From Solirubrobacterales bacterium (GTDB lineage: Bacteria > Actinomycetota > Thermoleophilia > Solirubrobacterales > Solirubrobacteraceae): a stretch of DNA of 13,888 bases. Shown piece after piece: positions 12,037 to 13,888 of the stretch (positions are counted from its first letter, which is position 1; every line of letters starts with the position of its first letter). A program made the position numbers and the translations under genes. A model generated the notes under the pieces. That model saw nothing but the letters and a program-made list of their open reading frames with translations. It made no database searches and was not told the origin of the DNA. The DNA lies in the NCBI GenBank assembly GCA_003151895.1, contig PLYX01000217.1:1-13888 (forward strand). Reading direction: 5' to 3'.

Positions 12037-13253
12037 GCTGCCACCGGTGGGTGGGGTTCAATCTTCTCGACCGCGCGGCGCGCGGCCTCGTTGAGAGAGA
12101 CGGAACGGTCGGCGTAGTCGACGCCGTACTTCTCAAGGATCTTGAAGCCCTCCTCCTCCCAAGCTCCCGGGATGCGGAAGATGGCGATCTTCTCGGCCGG
12201 GTCCATGCCCAGCTCGATACACGCCTTGATGACGCCGCGCGCGACGATGTCCACGCGCGTGTTGGACACGATCGACATCATCACCGCAATCTTGTCCACG
12301 CCCGGCTTCTGTAGCACGAGCTTCGCCAGCCCGCACGCCTTCGCAACCGAGGGGTTGCCGCCGATCTCGCAATAGTTGGCGGGCTTGCCGCCGTGCGCCC
12401 TGACGGCGTCGAAGAGGGTGAGCGAGCCGCCGCCCGCGCCGATCACCAGGCCGAGGTTGCCGTCGAACTCGGTCACGTTGCCCGCCACGCCACGGTGGTC
12501 GGTGGCATCCACCCGCTCGCCGGCGAGCTCGAACGGCGTGGCCTCGCGCGCCTGGCGGGTCTCCTCGTCGCCCACGCCGAGGTCGGTGAGCAGCTTCTTG
12601 TGGCGGCCACGCGCCTCGTTCTCGATGTCCATGTGCGCGTCAAGCGCCACGAACGACCCGTCGGGTAGCAGTCCCAGGGGGTTGATCTCGACGAGCGTCA
12701 TGTCGTTCTCCACGAACAGCTTCGCCAAGCGCGTCACGATCGGCACCAGCTTGTTCAAGGCCGAGCCGGTGACGCCGGTCGAGGCGATCACCTCCTTGGC
12801 CTGGAAGTCGCTGAGCGGCAATATGTTCGAGAAGTGTCGGCGGCCCACCTTGTCGGGCTGCTCCTCGGCGACCTGCTCGATGTCGATGCCGCCGACGGGC
12901 GAGAAGATCATCACGGGCTGCTTGCGCGTCCCGTCCCACACGACCCCCGCGTAGTACTCCTGGGCGACCTCCGCCTTCGGGTCGACGAGCACGCCGCGGG
13001 GCATGTGCCCGCCGATCTCCAGGGCGAGGATGTCGCGGGCGTACTCCTCGGCCTGCTCGGGCGTGTCGGCGAACTTCACGCCCCCCGCCTTCATGCGCCC
13101 GCCGGTGAGCACCTGCGACTTGATCACGGTCGGACCGCCGATCCGCTGCGCTATCTCGCGCGCCTCGGCCGGATCGGTCGTGAAGCCGTAGTCGGTTACC
13201 GGAATGCCTGCGCGCTTGACTACCTCGCGCGCCTCGTACTCGAAGAATCTCAT
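12033..13253 (-). CDS. sucC: Succinate-CoA ligase-like beta subunit (ATP-grasp)
   Basis: This is a 406-residue ATP-grasp subunit partnering the SucD-like protein. It begins MRFFEYEAREVVKRAGIPVT, the usual SucC opening. IKSQVLTGGRMKAGGVK (44-60) is the nucleotide-binding region. Glu189/Asn191 in VEINPL and Asp205 in ALDAHMD match the metal-binding positions of E. coli SucC (Asn199, Asp213) in order and spacing. In the C-terminal domain the usual glycine-rich GGGA-type loop reads EIGGNPSVAKA (296-306), as in CoA ligases other than the classic enterobacterial enzyme. I chose ATG at 13253, with AGGGA four bases upstream; extending to 13367 adds a basic, non-conserved leader. It heads the operon, and its stop overlaps the sucD-like GTG by four bases. 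Whether it serves the TCA cycle or a malyl-/citryl-CoA type reaction is open. Confidence 0.88.
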   Translation of the reverse strand: MRFFEYEAREVVKRAGIPVTDYGFTTDPAEAREIAQRIGGPTVIKSQVLTGGRMKAGGVKFADTPEQAEEYARDILALEIGGHMPRGVLVDPKAEVAQEYYAGVVWDGTRKQPVMIFSPVGGIDIEQVAEEQPDKVGRRHFSNILPLSDFQAKEVIASTGVTGSALNKLVPIVTRLAKLFVENDMTLVEINPLGLLPDGSFVALDAHMDIENEARGRHKKLLTDLGVGDEETRQAREATPFELAGERVDATDHRGVAGNVTEFDGNLGLVIGAGGGSLTLFDAVRAHGGKPANYCEIGGNPSVAKACGLAKLVLQKPGVDKIAVMMSIVSNTRVDIVARGVIKACIELGMDPAEKIAIFRIPGAWEEEGFKILEKYGVDYADRSVSLNEAARRAVEKIEPHPPVAA

Positions 13254-13483
13254 CGCGTCCCTGGGGGTCGTTTTGCGATCCGCCCGCCGATCGGTCGGGT
13301 GGGTCGGCGGGAACCCTACAAGAGAGCGGCCGGTGCGTGTCCCGGGCGTCCGCTCTGATGAATACAATGCAGTGCAGGAAGGTGCAGCGGCGTGGTCGGA
13401 CCGCCCCGCCGACTGGTATGCTGTTCGTGTTTATCAGGTGTCTGCGCGCCGGCCCGCCTTTGGCGGGCCGTGTCGTTTAACAC
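13254..13483. promoter_or_regulatory. Leader of the sucCD-like operon and intergenic space
   Basis: There are 230 bases without a credible gene. It must hold the minus-strand promoter of the CoA ligase operon; TGTATT around 13360-13365 is a weak -10 candidate. On the plus strand, TGG followed by TATGCT (13414-13422) looks like an extended -10. Only about 30 bases separate it from the strong hairpin at 13450-13470, so if active it would give a very short RNA. No T-box, riboswitch or tRNA fold is evident to me. Confidence 0.35.
13450..13470. terminator. Strong 9-bp GC hairpin, terminator
   Basis: CGGCCCGCC (13450-13458), loop TTT and GGCGGGCCG (13462-13470) pair perfectly. It lies 13 bases beyond the stop of the minus-strand membrane protein at 13484 and most likely ends that transcript. 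Read on the plus strand it is followed by TGTCGTTT, which is a little more U-rich, so it may act in both directions. Confidence 0.7.
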
Positions 13484-13888
13484 TCAGATCCAGCCCAAGA
13501 GCGGGCCGAACACCAGACCGGCCACGAGATCGAGCGCGGCCAGTGAGCCCACCGCCCGCAGTTGCCGGGCCCGTCGTGGCATGTCGTGGACCCAGAACGC
13601 CACCACATAGAAGGTCAGGTAGCCGAACACGACGATCACCGGGAAGCTCGCCACGTTCCACCACCAGTAGTACCCGTGGAAGACACCGTCGGCGTGCAAC
13701 AGCAACTCGACGCCGACAGACACGACCGAGAGGCCGATCGCCAGCGCCCAGCGATTCGGCAGACCGAGGATCCGAGCGCTCCGATCGGCCGGCAGCAGCT
13801 TGGCGAAGATGACGCCGTTGATCGCGAAGAAGAGCGAGATCTCGATAGTCAGGCCGATCAGGATCACGAAGCTGCTGTTGCCGGTCAC
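13484..13888 (-). CDS. Polytopic membrane protein (5' end beyond the window)
   Basis: At least 134 residues of an integral membrane protein are visible, with hydrophobic helices at about 6-28, 47-64, 79-100 and 112-133. A short polar loop HADGVFHGYYWWWN (65-78) precedes the third helix, and the charged HDMPRRARQLR (101-111) between helices three and four would be a cytoplasmic loop by the positive-inside rule. The frame is open to the last base. A GTG lies exactly at the window edge (13886-13888), but the gene may well start further upstream. It stops at TGA 13486-13484, just before a strong hairpin. I do not recognise the family. The aromatic YYWWWN cluster could be useful for identification. 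Confidence 0.75.
   Translation of the reverse strand: MTGNSSFVILIGLTIEISLFFAINGVIFAKLLPADRSARILGLPNRWALAIGLSVVSVGVELLLHADGVFHGYYWWWNVASFPVIVVFGYLTFYVVAFWVHDMPRRARQLRAVGSLAALDLVAGLVFGPLLGWI

Noticed and set aside
13254..13367. Upstream start at 13367 for the SucC-like subunit
   Set aside because: The extra 38 residues are basic and unlike the family, while ATG 13253 has a nearby AGGGA and gives the standard MRFFEYEA opening.
1..13888. CRISPR array, tRNA, rRNA, transposase or phage genes
   Set aside because: I read for regular short repeats with spacers, tRNA-like folds and recombinase motifs and found none; the only tandem repeats are two- or three-copy local duplications.

Overview
The DNA is strongly G+C rich, uses GTG and TTG starts, and packs genes with 4-nt start/stop overlaps. 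Together with several arylsulfotransferase (ASST) paralogs, a PAPS-type sulfotransferase and a FixX-like ferredoxin, this suggests a high-GC actinobacterium. My best guess is the Thermoleophilia/Solirubrobacterales group; that is inference from gene content and style, not from a marker gene. I see no RNA operon, insertion sequence, prophage or CRISPR array.

Layout. (1) 1-714, plus strand: the end of an acyl-CoA dehydrogenase and a small SCP2-like lipid-binding protein, a fatty-acid or lipid degradation context. (2) 723-8724, almost entirely minus strand: a sulfotransfer block. Read in its own direction it holds a P-loop (PAPS-dependent) sulfotransferase, an ASST protein with an N-terminal membrane anchor, a very large fusion of a 14-TM drug-exporter-like MFS transporter to an ASST domain, an ASST lipoprotein coupled to the fusion by an ATGA overlap, and a 32-residue single-TM micro-protein. 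A 52-codon plus-strand lipoprotein gene (5827-5985) lies inside this block, between the anchored ASST and the fusion. (3) 8945-10090, plus strand, divergent from the sulfotransferase: a type III polyketide synthase with an intact Cys-His-Asn triad. (4) 10059-10697, minus strand: APS kinase (CysC), whose 3' end overlaps the polyketide synthase tail by 32 nt. (5) 10847-13253, minus strand: a three-gene coupled operon of SucC-like and SucD-like CoA ligase subunits followed by a one-cluster ferredoxin. (6) 13484-13888, minus strand: a membrane protein that runs off the window.

How it may fit together (inference). APS kinase makes PAPS and the cytoplasmic sulfotransferase uses PAPS. ASST enzymes need no PAPS and move sulfate from one phenolic ester to another outside the cytoplasm. 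Type III polyketide synthases commonly make phenolic or pyrone products. The simplest story is a pathway in which a phenolic polyketide, or another aryl carrier, is sulfated inside the cell, exported by the MFS part of the fusion, and used outside by three differently tethered ASST domains as sulfate donor or acceptor. The transporter-ASST fusion, with an extra fifteenth membrane helix that would place the ASST domain outside, is the most unusual object in the window. Substrates cannot be read from the sequence.

Gaps without genes are all under 300 bases (5718-5826, 8774-8944, 10698-10846, 13254-13483); each is described as a feature.
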